Assembly: GCA_964017145.1 (NCBI GenBank)
Contig: OZ024847.1
Location: forward strand, 1,798,001-1,862,000
From: Agrocybe praecox
Lineage: Eukaryota; Basidiomycota; Agaricomycetes; Agaricales; Agrocybaceae
DNA: 64,000 nucleotides
Direction of reading: 5' to 3'
The position numbers and the translations under genes are program-made. The notes beneath the pieces were generated by a model. That model had not been told where the DNA came from and did not search any database. It saw only the letters and a list, made by a program, of their open reading frames with translations. Within the stretch, counting starts at the first letter, position 1. The number at the start of each line of letters is the position of its first letter. Shown here piece after piece: positions 22,219 to 32,986 of this stretch.

Positions 22219-24330
22219 GGAGTTGGTTGTGAGTGTTTGGGGGAAGGTACTGGACCGTGTCAACACCGTGTCGTACCGCGCTTAGGTGGAGAGAAGAAAT
22301 TGAAATTGAAGTTCTACTTACTTAGTATTGTATTTTTAAAGTAATCAAACCCCATACTCATTATATACTCATACGACCAAAAAAATACATTGTATTCTGT
22401 CCAATCTTACAATTTGCCCCTGAAATAATGCTTGATTGCTTAAATTTAAGATTAGGAATGACGTCACGCGATTCCCTTCGCGAACAAACGTGAGCGCTTG
22501 AGCCAGGACTATTTACTCGTGTATTTACATTCCACAAGAGACTCAAGCAACTTCGCAAAGCGCCACGAGAAATGGAGATGGCTTTCTCCCGGTACACAAC
22601 GACGAGTAGTACATGCGGCGATTCATTTACCCTCTACCTTGCAAAGACATTCATATCATCCCACCTCACAGGAAATCGTCGCCTTGAAGGCTAGAGATGT
22701 CGATGTCAATGTATGCCTATCTTAATCACTCCAGCTCACTCACGTACGCCCCAACGTTCCATATATCCCACCTCTTCCACCTACAGTATCGCCATATAAG
22801 ACTCAGCACCACTGCTCCTCCTCTTCCTCCTTTCCCTCCATCAATCTCATTACCACGGACTTCAATTGTATTCCTCCAACCTCGATCAAGGCTGCACGAC
22901 ATTGTATTTGCAAATCCAGTCCGATACATCTTCCTCTTTTCGTGACAGACCGGGATTGCTGTCATACTTGAAATTACGTATATCGTATTGGAAACTGGAA
23001 TCAGGATTGATAAATAACTTGTGGGCCCGCCCCAGGAGTGACGATAAATAAATAAATATTCAATATATGAGGTGTCGGTGCAGAACGGAAACACATCGAC
23101 ATCAACACCACCATCGACATCGACATCAGGTGGTAGTACGAACCCTCTCCTCCACACACTCCCTCCTCGCAGCGCACTCGACCTTGCTCGTGCGCATCAA
23201 GGAGGGCCAGAAGCAGTAAATAGGTGAACCCCAGGAGTGACGATAAATAATAAATAAATAAATATTCAAAGCCACAACCCCGTGTCGATTCAGCTGGTAA
23301 TATATCCCATTTCCGTTTATTGAACGTCAGTCAAGAATTGTCTCACTGCTCATCCCAAGATCTCCCTGGAGAATATATCCTTTCGGTCAGTGAAAGGATT
23401 TCACACGGTTAAATCCTTCAAGTCAGTGGTTTCAACGTTCAACAAGGATATATGGACGTTATCAACAAACACAGAGACGTCAACATCATCCCAGAGGAAC
23501 TGCTCATAAACGTACTCAGCGTGTTTTCCAACTTCTCACAAAACCCTTTTTTTTTTCAACGACAGACATGCCGATAATCAAGTAAATGGTACTAGAAACC
23601 ACATACTACGAAATAAACAGTCGGGGTTATTAGACCTTTTTTTTTCTTCAAAAAGAAAAAAAGCCGATGAAAAAAGAAAAACGCCGAAGACATAGAAGAA
23701 GAAGGGGAATAAAGGGGAATAAACCAAAAGAAAGTGAAAAAAGTGAATCGGAAAAAACCTGAGACGGAAAAGGGGGTTGGTTTGTGTAAAGTCCCTCAAG
23801 CCTATCCCAAAGAGGAGGAGATGAGACGGGCTTGTAAGAGCCCATACTCGGATAGATGGTTCGTAGATCCATGATGTTTATTCTTGAAGAAAGATACCGA
23901 CTGACTCGCGAGGTCGTCCGAGACTGGGTGGCATAAGGCGCCGTGATTATAGTAGTCGCGATGTTCATAGAGTGATGGATGACATGGAATGTGCGCATGG
24001 ACAGGTGCTAGAGTATGCGCATGAATAGCGTGATAGTGGTGTATCAGAAAGCATTTTGACAACGCCGAAAGCGATATGCGTTAGAGAGCAGCGAGCAGAA
24101 AAGCAAAAGCAGAGTGACAGCAAATGAGGTATATGTTTTTGTTGGTCTGTAGAAAATGTATTCGTAAATAACAAAAGACAGACCCTGATAGAAAATACAG
24201 TTGGTGTGGAGTTGCCAATACTAAATGGTAAGAATTAATGATAGAGAATAGTAACAACGATGGATGACCACATACATGTACAAAAATTTGAGATACTAAA
24301 CGGGGACTAGCATGAGAGTCGAGTTATTTT
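22219..24330. other. Intergenic stretch, no supported gene
   Basis: No coding frame is convincing. It holds a short direct repeat containing CCCAGGAGTGACGATAAATA at about 23030 and again at about 23230, a run of CATCGA-like hexamers near 23090-23130, and A/T runs around 23640-23670. Confidence 0.5.
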
Positions 24331-27300
24331 TTACGATTCATTCTTGATGTCCTCCGGTCGGCGAGTAACAGGAACTGGCAGCCATATATCTGCTAAATAG
24401 TATCTTGGAGGGATCCATGACGATGATGGTGGCGGTGTGGGCGGTGGTGGAAAGCTAATTGTAAAGGTGTTCTTTCCATTGCAGAGTTTGGGAGCAGGGA
24501 GAAGAATGTCTTGATACACAAAGTCAACAGTCACCCGGAGACTGAAGTCAATGTCATGGCCATTCAGAGTAAAATGAACTTCTTCTGGATCATTTCTACA
24601 CCAGTGCCGCACGGCGAGAATATGGTCTTGCTCGGGAACTTGTGTGTGGAAGGTGATAGTACAGGTTGACGGGTTAACACGATCCGAGACGAGTGTATAC
24701 TCTGCCCGGCCGGTGCCAATGAATAGTTGGAAACCTGTGAATGAGTATGCATCAAGGTTTTCCGCCAACACCTTTTGGACATTAGAGGTCAGTGCGTCTC
24801 CAATCATCTTGCGTTCCGTTTTCAGAAATTCCTTTCGGTGAAATACTCCTGTGACAGACTTGAGGTCTTGTACCACTGATAAAATGCCATGAGCAGTCAG
24901 TACTTCTTCCACGCGATCAAAGTCTATGAATGCAAACGGTCGACTCCTCCTCAGCGCTCTGGCCAGATTCTGCGGGCCTCCGAGCGCATGGTTTGACGAG
25001 TACACAAAATACAAGTTTTTATGCCGCAGCATCCGTAGACGTTCATTGAGCGATGCTTTGGTCCAGTATGCTTTTTCAGAATTTGTTGAATCAGCCACAC
25101 TTGTTGCTGGGTCGTTAATAATTGAGATCATTTCCTTTGAGACGTCGTCAAATTCTTGTTGCTGCGAATTCAGCCTATAAATGAGCTCTTCAATTCTTTC
25201 TTTGCAGTGGTTTGTGAATTGTCTGAAAGTCTTGTCATCGTCTTTGGTCGCAGCACCTGGTTGTATCTCTTGAATTTTACTTCGATCCTGCGCTAGTCGC
25301 CATGACATTGTGTCCTTCAAACTGCCTTCAATTTCGTCCCAAGGTCTGTCTAATTCCTCGAATGTCGGACCCGGTTTGTTCCACAACATCCAGCGATTCC
25401 AGCGATTCTGTAACCGGTCTAGATCCTTGCGTGTCGATAATTGTGACCGTAGATCTTGTGCAGCCTCCAGTCTGTCCACGAGCCTGTCCCGTTTGTGTTT
25501 TTCTTCGGCTTCCAAAGGCCCTGGACCAAACGTGTCCACCAATATTTTTTCCACCATAGTGTCGTAACATTGTCCCAAGTACTCGCTTAACTGCTTCCGA
25601 ATCTTGAATAAAAAGTACTCCATGAAGGACAGGCAGTGAGTTAGGACTAAGTCAACTTCCCTGGTGTTTGAGTCGCGAATCCAACTGTCAATCCTGTCTC
25701 CGAGTTCTGCCGGAATAGGTGGGCGATTCCGAAGTTCACTCTGGTAAAGTTCCATGTAGTCCTCGATCCATTTCTCCATACGCAAGCAAAATTCTAAATA
25801 TCGATTTTCCAAATAGCCATACCGGAGACGTGCTTTATCTTGTGGTGTCAAAAGATAGGGTTTCTTCCTGGCAATTTCTTGTTGATGATTGTTGGCTTGT
25901 TCCTCCTCCTCGGTGTCCTGAGTATCATCATACTCTTCCCCCTCTTGTTGATGATTGTTGGCTTGTTCCTCCTCCTCGGTGTCCTGAGTATCATCATATT
26001 CTTCCCCCTCTTGTTGATGATTGTTGGCTTGTTCCTCCTCCTCGGTGTCCTGAGTATCATCATACTCTTCCCCCTCTTGTTGATGATTGTTGTCTTGTTC
26101 CTCCTCTTCGATGTCCTGGGAATCATCATACTCTTCGCCCTCTTCCCCGTTGACTGATCCAAATATATCCCTTGAATCTAGTAAGAAATCCGTTATCTCC
26201 GCCTCATGGACAAGAATGCTTGCTTGCTGTGTTATTGTCTCCTCGTCCACTCGACCATGTTCTATGTCTGGGACCTTGAAAGTACTGGAACTTCGTGAAG
26301 TGACATCAACGCAAATTTTGTACACCCGTTTAAGCATCTCGGCAGGTATAAGGAAAAGTTGACTATAGCGCACGTCCTGAATGGGACCTGGACGTCGCAT
26401 ACCCCAAGTCTTGCCGAATTTGTCGTTTTTGTTGGTCGGGTCTGAGAGCATGGACATGATATTGTCATAATGCAATTCGAGCTCACGCATAGCCTTTTCA
26501 TCCGCAGTAAAGCCATGAGTTTTTTTGTCCGTGGCATCACGATCAAAGTCGACTTTAACGTCAATGGTGGTGTTTCGATTTCCAAATTCGAGAGTGCATA
26601 TGTGTATGGAAAAGCTTCCCGTCTCATGGTCTCTGGAGATAAGTCTGCTGGTTTGCTCCTTATAGTTGTGTACGATGATGTAGAGGATTCCGGGTATGTC
26701 CTTTCCAAGATCTAGCGTACTCAAAATATTTGTATCATCGGCTTTGAGGACGTAATACAGCTCGATGTTGTCCCACTTGACTAATGAGAAAGGACCTTTG
26801 TGGGCAACAAGGTCTTTGATGAAGTCGTCTCCTCTGGTCACAGGTATAAGGCCGTCTTTGAGAATTTCTTTGTGAGATTTGGTGCAGGTGATAAGGGGAG
26901 GGAGCCGCGACAATTTTAACTTGAACAGTACTCCGTTTGAGTCATCCCAAAGTGGGTTATATGCCCATACAAGGATTCGAACGATGGATAGAAGAATTTC
27001 TAATCCCAGCCATACGAGTGGCCCTTTCGAATTGTTTGATGCCTTTTGAATGAGATAAAAACATCCTATGTATCCGACGATAGTTGCGAGTATGCTGATA
27101 ATAAGGAAGAAGGATAGAACGGTGTGAAAGGATGCCAAAAAAGGATGCCGCATAAATCCAATATGTTCGGTAAACTTGGATTCATAGAATTCGCGAGCGA
27201 GATCAAGATCAGCGGGACTTGCTTCGACGCCGGGTTGAGCATTAGGATTTCTCTCTTTATGATTTGAACTTGAGGTGAACCACCTTTCTAGCTCCCATAT

Positions 27301-28125
27301 GCATGTTTCTGACGGCAGGTCGGTATTCCACAGGTCTGTGTGTTTTTTTTTGAAGGCCGAAATGATTCTCGTGAAAGGGTCGTCCAGGGCATATTGGTCA
27401 ATCGTTATGAAAAGTAGTCTTGCTTTTAGGATGACCAGAATCCGTAGCTGTAATAGGTACTGTGGAATACTAACACAGAATGCGGACCCCAGCACGCGCA
27501 AAATGGGGAAACCCCAGCCATTAGGTACGAAAGGTGCGCTTTTGGGATGATCAGATCCATGAATGATTGCAATGTAAGGAAGGAGACCAGAGAGTGAAAA
27601 AGTGAGACTAAGCACAAAAAGGTAGAAATTCCACCAGAAAATTCCTGCCTCCGAAGAAACAGTCAAATTCTCTGCGTTTGCGATGTGTTCTTCAGCCAGC
27701 ATCGTTTCTAGTTGGCTCTCTGCTAGAAACCTCCTTGGGTGCTTTCGATCGAATGCAATCATTGGCGCCAGGTCACCCTTTGGTTCGAAGCCACCGTTCT
27801 TCAGCTCTTTCGCACCTAGGAATTTGAATTTACGGATGCTGATGCTTGCCACAAGGATGTTGAATCCAGCTCGGACGATTCCAAGGCTTCCAAAGATAGA
27901 TATCGGAGTCACGGAGGGATAGAGAAACCCTTTCTCCAAGGCAGACCCTACATGCTGCTCGCACTGCTCCGTTCCCAAGAGTGGAAGTAAAGCTGAGATA
28001 TCTTGGATCCCTCCGACAACTGTTCCGCTGAAACCTGGGTCTGCCATCGTCCGTCTATGTCTACAATGTATTTCTGGTAAATGCGCGGCATACAGCAAGA
28101 ATAGCATAATCAGGTCGGCCCACAT
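24331..28125 (-). CDS. Large multi-pass membrane protein with acidic 22-residue repeats
   Basis: A single uninterrupted frame of up to 1264 codons; the Met at residue 27 (MADPGFSG) is an equally good start. The N-terminal third has several membrane helices (WWNFYLFVLSLTFSLSGLLP; ILRVLGSAFCVSIPQYLLQL; FHTVLSFFLIISILATIVGY; LVWLGLEILLSIVRILVW). The middle is soluble, with about four copies of EGEEYDDTQDTEEEEQANNH. The C-terminal third is charged and helical, then ends in a beta-rich segment and a proline run (PPPPTPPPSS). The last 150 residues include HILAVRHWCRNDPEEVHFTL. I recognise no named family. The absence of introns over 3.8 kb is unusual among its neighbours. The acidic repeats lie between the membrane part and the helical part, presumably in the cytosol. 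Confidence 0.75.
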   Translation of the reverse strand: MWADLIMLFLLYAAHLPEIHCRHRRTMADPGFSGTVVGGIQDISALLPLLGTEQCEQHVGSALEKGFLYPSVTPISIFGSLGIVRAGFNILVASISIRKFKFLGAKELKNGGFEPKGDLAPMIAFDRKHPRRFLAESQLETMLAEEHIANAENLTVSSEAGIFWWNFYLFVLSLTFSLSGLLPYIAIIHGSDHPKSAPFVPNGWGFPILRVLGSAFCVSIPQYLLQLRILVILKARLLFITIDQYALDDPFTRIISAFKKKHTDLWNTDLPSETCIWELERWFTSSSNHKERNPNAQPGVEASPADLDLAREFYESKFTEHIGFMRHPFLASFHTVLSFFLIISILATIVGYIGCFYLIQKASNNSKGPLVWLGLEILLSIVRILVWAYNPLWDDSNGVLFKLKLSRLPPLITCTKSHKEILKDGLIPVTRGDDFIKDLVAHKGPFSLVKWDNIELYYVLKADDTNILSTLDLGKDIPGILYIIVHNYKEQTSRLISRDHETGSFSIHICTLEFGNRNTTIDVKVDFDRDATDKKTHGFTADEKAMRELELHYDNIMSMLSDPTNKNDKFGKTWGMRRPGPIQDVRYSQLFLIPAEMLKRVYKICVDVTSRSSSTFKVPDIEHGRVDEETITQQASILVHEAEITDFLLDSRDIFGSVNGEEGEEYDDSQDIEEEEQDNNHQQEGEEYDDTQDTEEEEQANNHQQEGEEYDDTQDTEEEEQANNHQQEGEEYDDTQDTEEEEQANNHQQEIARKKPYLLTPQDKARLRYGYLENRYLEFCLRMEKWIEDYMELYQSELRNRPPIPAELGDRIDSWIRDSNTREVDLVLTHCLSFMEYFLFKIRKQLSEYLGQCYDTMVEKILVDTFGPGPLEAEEKHKRDRLVDRLEAAQDLRSQLSTRKDLDRLQNRWNRWMLWNKPGPTFEELDRPWDEIEGSLKDTMSWRLAQDRSKIQEIQPGAATKDDDKTFRQFTNHCKERIEELIYRLNSQQQEFDDVSKEMISIINDPATSVADSTNSEKAYWTKASLNERLRMLRHKNLYFVYSSNHALGGPQNLARALRRSRPFAFIDFDRVEEVLTAHGILSVVQDLKSVTGVFHRKEFLKTERKMIGDALTSNVQKVLAENLDAYSFTGFQLFIGTGRAEYTLVSDRVNPSTCTITFHTQVPEQDHILAVRHWCRNDPEEVHFTLNGHDIDFSLRVTVDFVYQDILLPAPKLCNGKNTFTISFPPPPTPPPSSSWIPPRYYLADIWLPVPVTRRPEDIKNES
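25872..26100. repeat. 66-base in-frame minisatellite
   Basis: A 66-base unit (TTGTTGATGATTGTTGGCTT, then a CCTCCTCCTCGG block and a GTATCATCATACTC block) is repeated about 3.5 times. It encodes the acidic 22-residue repeats of the large membrane protein on the minus strand. Copies are nearly identical; the last is more diverged. Confidence 0.85.
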
Positions 28126-30783
28126 TTTATTTTGGTGTACGCACGAGTTCTAGTACATCATAAACTTCTGTTAGCATGTCGGAAAGAGTGTATAGAATTT
28201 TAGAGAATACTTACTCTGTAAGAGGTGTGAAATCAATGTGAACGTTAAAATCAACCCGGCATGCACTAAGTAGCCTGTGAATAGTACATGAAAAGCTCAC
28301 CGGCCGACCCCCACGCATTCATTAACACGACGGAGAGCCTGATATGATATCAGATCAACCGTCCAGGAAAAGTATGCGTATATATATAACTCTCACCTCT
28401 GATTCGCGTCATTGACCTGCTGAAATACTGCTGTCAAGTTTTGAAATCAAGAACTCGGATGAATCCAAAGGGCGGCCTCAGAAACATCCCCAAATTGGAT
28501 TTGCCTCACCAGCCACATACAACACGGCGAGGATTTATTGCCCGGCAACGCACAATCGAGCAGTAAGAATAAGAAGCGAAGAAAAGAGACTAGTACTATA
28601 CAGTCACCGCTGAGCGCTGAACGTTTGAACCGTGATAAGTAAAGGATTCGAGCCCATCCGCATCGGATGCGATATACTGGCTGTTGTTTGTTCGTTTATG
28701 ATTGAGGTGCGTGTGCCAAATTTCTCCTTCCAATGACTCTGAAGTCCTGAATCAAGCACTAGCCACATACAACTGGCAGAGCACAATCCAGCAATAAGAA
28801 TAAGAAGCGAAGGAGAAGACTAGTACTATACGGCCACCATGATAAAGTATTCGAGTACATCGCATCAGCGCATCGGATGCGATATACTGGCCGTTCAAAT
28901 GTTCGTCATTTGCTCGTTTATCACTGAGATGCGTGTGGCTAAGTGCTTTCTCTTTTCAATGATCTTGCTTTCTACCGTCGTTGGTCTGATCTTGAATACC
29001 CGTTTACTTGTGATTATAGGATGCTCGTGTGTTGGGCCGTTTGAAGGGTGGTGAGTGGCTGTAAGTATCAGCGTCAACAAATGGATATTCTGAGTTTGCG
29101 AGTCGAGACGACAAACCCACTGAAGTTCGAGTCTACCTTCATTATAAAAAGGCCGACACTCGAAAATAACGAGAGTGACCCGAATTGTGGCGGAACCCCT
29201 TGCGAGCTGCTTATCCCCACAACGTGCTACAAATCGTCAAATCAACCCTCTTCGTCCCCGGCTTCTCCGTGACCAGAAGATAATGCACTGTCCTGTCATC
29301 CATCCAGCAAATACCATCGTGATCACAATGCATCACGTCGTACTTCTTAATTCTGTATCCAACGACATTAGTTTGGTAGGACGACGTGTTTAACTTCTGT
29401 GTGTACAGTTGAGGAAACTTGGCTGACGTTGTTTGCGTAGGGAGAAAGGCCCGTTTGCTGCAGTTGGCACGCGTGGCGCCAAACTCGGAGTCCCGGCCCA
29501 CCATGGTGAACGCAACACAACAATTCTCTGCGCCAAATGCACAGTATCGTCTGCTACGCACGTCTCCCCTCTCAATGTATCCATCCAGTCGTTCTCTAAT
29601 TTCGCACTGAACGAGAAAAGCTTTCATTCAAGGAGGTCGATGCGTGCATACCCTGCATGTAATGGAAACAATAGGCAGTGTAATGATCTGTTAAACTGGT
29701 CTTTACCGTCGTTTTATTGCTTCAATTTTGCTACCTACGCATCGAGTACTACCAACATAAAGAGCCCAGCAAAGAGCACATTGAAGAACTACGCCTTGAG
29801 CTCGCTTTTGCCATCGTACTCTGCTCCCCATGCAGCAAATTGAAGCCAAGGGTACCGGTCCAAGAAGAGGAGCAAGAGCCCGCCTCTTTCTTTCTTTCTA
29901 TCTCTGCCTTTTCTCCAGTGAGTTGCTTACTACTTCTCTTATCTACTTTCCATCATTAACCATCGTAGGTGGCGTATTGACGACGATCTCTGCTCTGCTC
30001 TTGACTGGGCCGTAGTCAACGTCGAGACATCAAATTACCTTTCTTCTCATGACAACTTTTGGAATCAGGCGCCATCTGGACTATCGTCATCCTTCCTGGA
30101 ATCGTGCATGTCCGAGCAAGCTTTTCTTCACTTCGTCATCCATGTAACGGACGATACAGAAATGTTTTATATTCACATTCTGTTATGGCGTCGTTATCAA
30201 ACCTTCCATGCCATTTCAGGCTATTCAAGTCCTTGGTAAGTCCTGATTTTGTTCTTAATCCTCTAGCCTCTGATCCATCGATCTCGGATAGAATTGATGT
30301 ACATACGAAAAGCGTCCTTGGCTTCGAATAGGCCCGGAGCCACGTCGTGAATTGGGGTATATGTCGGTCTCTCATTTGCGAGACGTTTTTTTGCACAGGG
30401 AGGAAAATTGGTGTCTTTGCGAATTCGAGTTAATGTTCTGTCCACATCAAGTGCATATCTCGGAGAAGAGAGAAAGGTTCGAGCAGAAACAGATGGAGAC
30501 GGTGCAAGTGAACAACTAGTACATAAGCGTCTCGACGGTCTCGTTTTCACTTCTTATGTATCATTGTTTGAGTACTTATCATTGCGTTTCAAGTACGATG
30601 TTTTCATTTATCAGCAGGATGCTCGCACATCAAACGGCGCTCAACCGGGCCTCTTACGTATCAACCGTACTTGCTACATTCACTTGAACCTCGACGTCCC
30701 CATTGACGATGACGGTCCAGGGATCACAAACTCCAGGACGACAAAGATGCTAGACCTTGGTTTATCCTTTGACACTGGGACTC
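28126..30783. other. Gene-poor stretch with local duplication and eroded open segments
   Basis: 28505-28735 and 28757-28965 are related direct copies (described separately). In 29970-30240, plus strand, one frame has coding character (RIDDDLCSALDWAVVN, SFLESCMSEQAFLHFVIH) after an AG acceptor. I could not attach it to a start or a clean downstream exon, and stops interrupt the neighbouring segments. This may be gene debris. Confidence 0.35.
28505..28965. repeat. Diverged direct repeat, two copies of about 220 bases
   Basis: Both copies contain GCCACATACAAC, AATAAGAATAAGAAGCGAAG, GACTAGTACTATAC and GCATCGGATGCGATATACTG in the same order. They differ by insertions and deletions. Confidence 0.7.
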
Positions 30784-31184
30784 TCAACCAAGCCGGCTAC
30801 ACTCCAATTTTGGCCACCCAACCATTGGCGATTCGATGAGAGTCTCCAGAGCCTGAATACTGTCGACTCTCGAATGCCTCCTGTGCACGGCGAGCGTAGC
30901 GAGGATCAGGCCCTGAGTCTGATACGTCAGAGACGGAAGAGGTCTCTGACCCGGAGATAAACGATGCGACGGATTCCGTAGAGGTAGCAGGGGCGATGAA
31001 CATGTTGGAGAGTCCAGCATGGCCTGACTGGGCTCGGAAGCGGGTAAGGATACATAATCGATTTTGAAGCTGGAAGGGGGTTGTTTGGTTTCATTCGTAA
31101 TGATGGTGACCGAACAGTGCCGTCCTGTAGGCAAAATTGGCAAGCCTTTTGACGAGCACGCTTCTTGGCAGTAGCTGCCGGCAT
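30784..31184 (-). CDS. Weakly supported hypothetical gene
   Basis: An ATG at 31184 opens MPAATAKKRARQKACQF. Further on, a separate frame runs RFRAQSGHAGLSNMFIAP.., with SGSETSSVSDVSDSGPDPRY and a stop near 30797. Joining them needs at least one intron that I could not place with confidence. A similar stretch (TTCCGAGCCCAG..) recurs near 31455, so part of this is locally duplicated. No known domain. Confidence 0.25.
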
Positions 31185-31774
31185 TATGAGGGGAAATGGG
31201 GTCGGTACGAAGTTGGTCTCAGGGGTTCTGCAGTGTCTGGTTTTGTTTGTGATGGTTTACTGAGAGTGAAAAGAAAGAAGCAGGCGGAGAACGCGGTTTA
31301 ACGCGTCCAAAAGCGGCCAGAATGGTCTGGACTCTGCTAGCAATTTTGATGCCGACACTGGGACAGGTGTTGCCAGAAGAAGCGAAAAGAAGTAAACCGC
31401 TCTGTTGTCACCAGATGGAACAGTCCAGGATGCAGCTGGATGGCGTAGCTGGGCTCGGAAGCGCGTCGAGCGGCCTCGCACGATGGCGGTAGTGGCCCAA
31501 GGATGGAATCTATTCGGCTATGTACGCGTCGGTCACATATCTGCACGGCATGATCTAATCTAATCTGGCTGGTGCAGATTGCACTACCACAACGTTCGAG
31601 GACATGTTCGAGAGTTCGCATTCCTCGAGATGCGACACACATCCTACGGACACTTTGTTTTCCATGATCGTGTACAATCGTGGGCGATGCCTCTTATACC
31701 CACGAGCGCAGCGGAAGAGGTTAGAAAAGGGGTTTTCGGCTCCTTGTGTGAATGCTGAGAGGACCGGGCGTCAG

Positions 31775-32986
31775 TCAAGCGCTGGAAGCGAAGAAAATGA
31801 AGTTTGAACCCAAACCATGTTCAGAAAGTCTCTGCACAGCCTCTTCTTCGCTGATGGCAAAGGTTAGGGCAGGGACATTAAACCTGCTGAGCGTCCTGCG
31901 AGTCTCTGCAGTGGGTGAAACAGCGGGAGGCTCGACAGTAGTAGGCTCGGTAGGAGTGGTAAAGGCCGTTGCGTCACCAACACCCTCTTGTTCATCTTCG
32001 TCTGCTGGGGCGGGCGTGTCCACAATGTCGGCCACTGAGAGATTCGGTCAGACTTTTGGGCTGGATGGCAACCTGATAAACATACTTTGGCCGCCCACAG
32101 AAAATACGGACACTGCATCTTCTTCCTGTGTGAGTTGGGGAGTGAATTGAACCCCAATGATCGTGTGCAAGGCCAATGCTTGCAAGAACTTGCGTGTTCT
32201 CGCCGCCTCGAGAACAGCGTCTTTGTGAGGGTTAATTTTCTCTTCGCAGAAAGCTGGGGGAGAAGATCGGGCGGATACTTTGTGGTCGCGGTTGACCACG
32301 GCGGTGATGTCAACTTGGGATGATGACAATGTAGATGTTGTGGCCTGAGCCACGGTGGCTTGCTGTCTTGCAAGCCTTTCTTCTTCCACACGCCTAAGGA
32401 CAGCGAACTTGCGGCGTTCAAGGTCGGCGTAATCGCTGCAGAGGGCGATGTCCTCCCGCCTCACTTCGTTCTGAGCGATCTTGTCAGAAGAGGCGGCGTA
32501 ATTTTGGTGCAGTGGTGCACCGGCGCGTCCGACCTCGACGATTTCGTTGTCGTCTGCGGCCACGCGGTCTACCCTGGCGAGAGGGGAAATAGGCCTGATG
32601 TTCATTACATCCTCTTCAGGCCTTGCGCTCTTCGTGGAAACAACCTTGAGGCCCTCTACTTCTTGCTCGTCGTTGAAGTTTTTGCTGATGGTCTTGCGCG
32701 ATGCGCAAGGAATGGATTTCTTGAGGAATTTGAGGACTATTAATTTAGGCGTTGATTAGGAAAGGTGGGTAAGCGTATAACGCTAAACACGGAATATACA
32801 AGAACGCTCCGTCTTTCCTTCATTGACTCCCTTGGAGACCTCTTTCTTAACGCGGATGGGCTCCTTCGAGAATCGCATGGGCGGGTGATTGAGAGCCCCG
32901 CCGTCTACTCTCTCTGAGGGAGAATCGCCCTTATAGGCGACCTTCTGAGTGTTTGATTTGGTGGATTTTTGTATGGAGGAAGGCAT
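31775..32986 (-). CDS. Orphan hypothetical protein, three exons
   Basis: Exons 32800-32986, 32086-32736 and 31775-32034 keep frame and give 365 residues. Introns are GTATAT..AATAG (63 bases) and GTATGT..CTCAG (51 bases). The protein is soluble, lysine-rich at the N-terminus (SIQKSTKSNTQKVAYKG), charged and helical in the centre (YADLERRKFAVLRRVEEERL), and acidic and Thr/Pro-rich near the end (PADEDEQEGVGDATAF). There is no signal peptide, membrane helix or known domain. It sits in repeat-bearing, gene-poor DNA, where such orphan genes are common in mushrooms. Function unknown. Confidence 0.6.

Noticed and set aside
25719..26162. Repeat-bearing frames on both strands at 25.7-26.2 kb
   Set aside because: They are other frames of the 66-base minisatellite inside the large membrane-protein gene.
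29433..30240. Possible transposase or reverse transcriptase remnants
   Set aside because: No catalytic motif (DDE, YxDD or HUH) found in any frame; the open segments cannot be joined.
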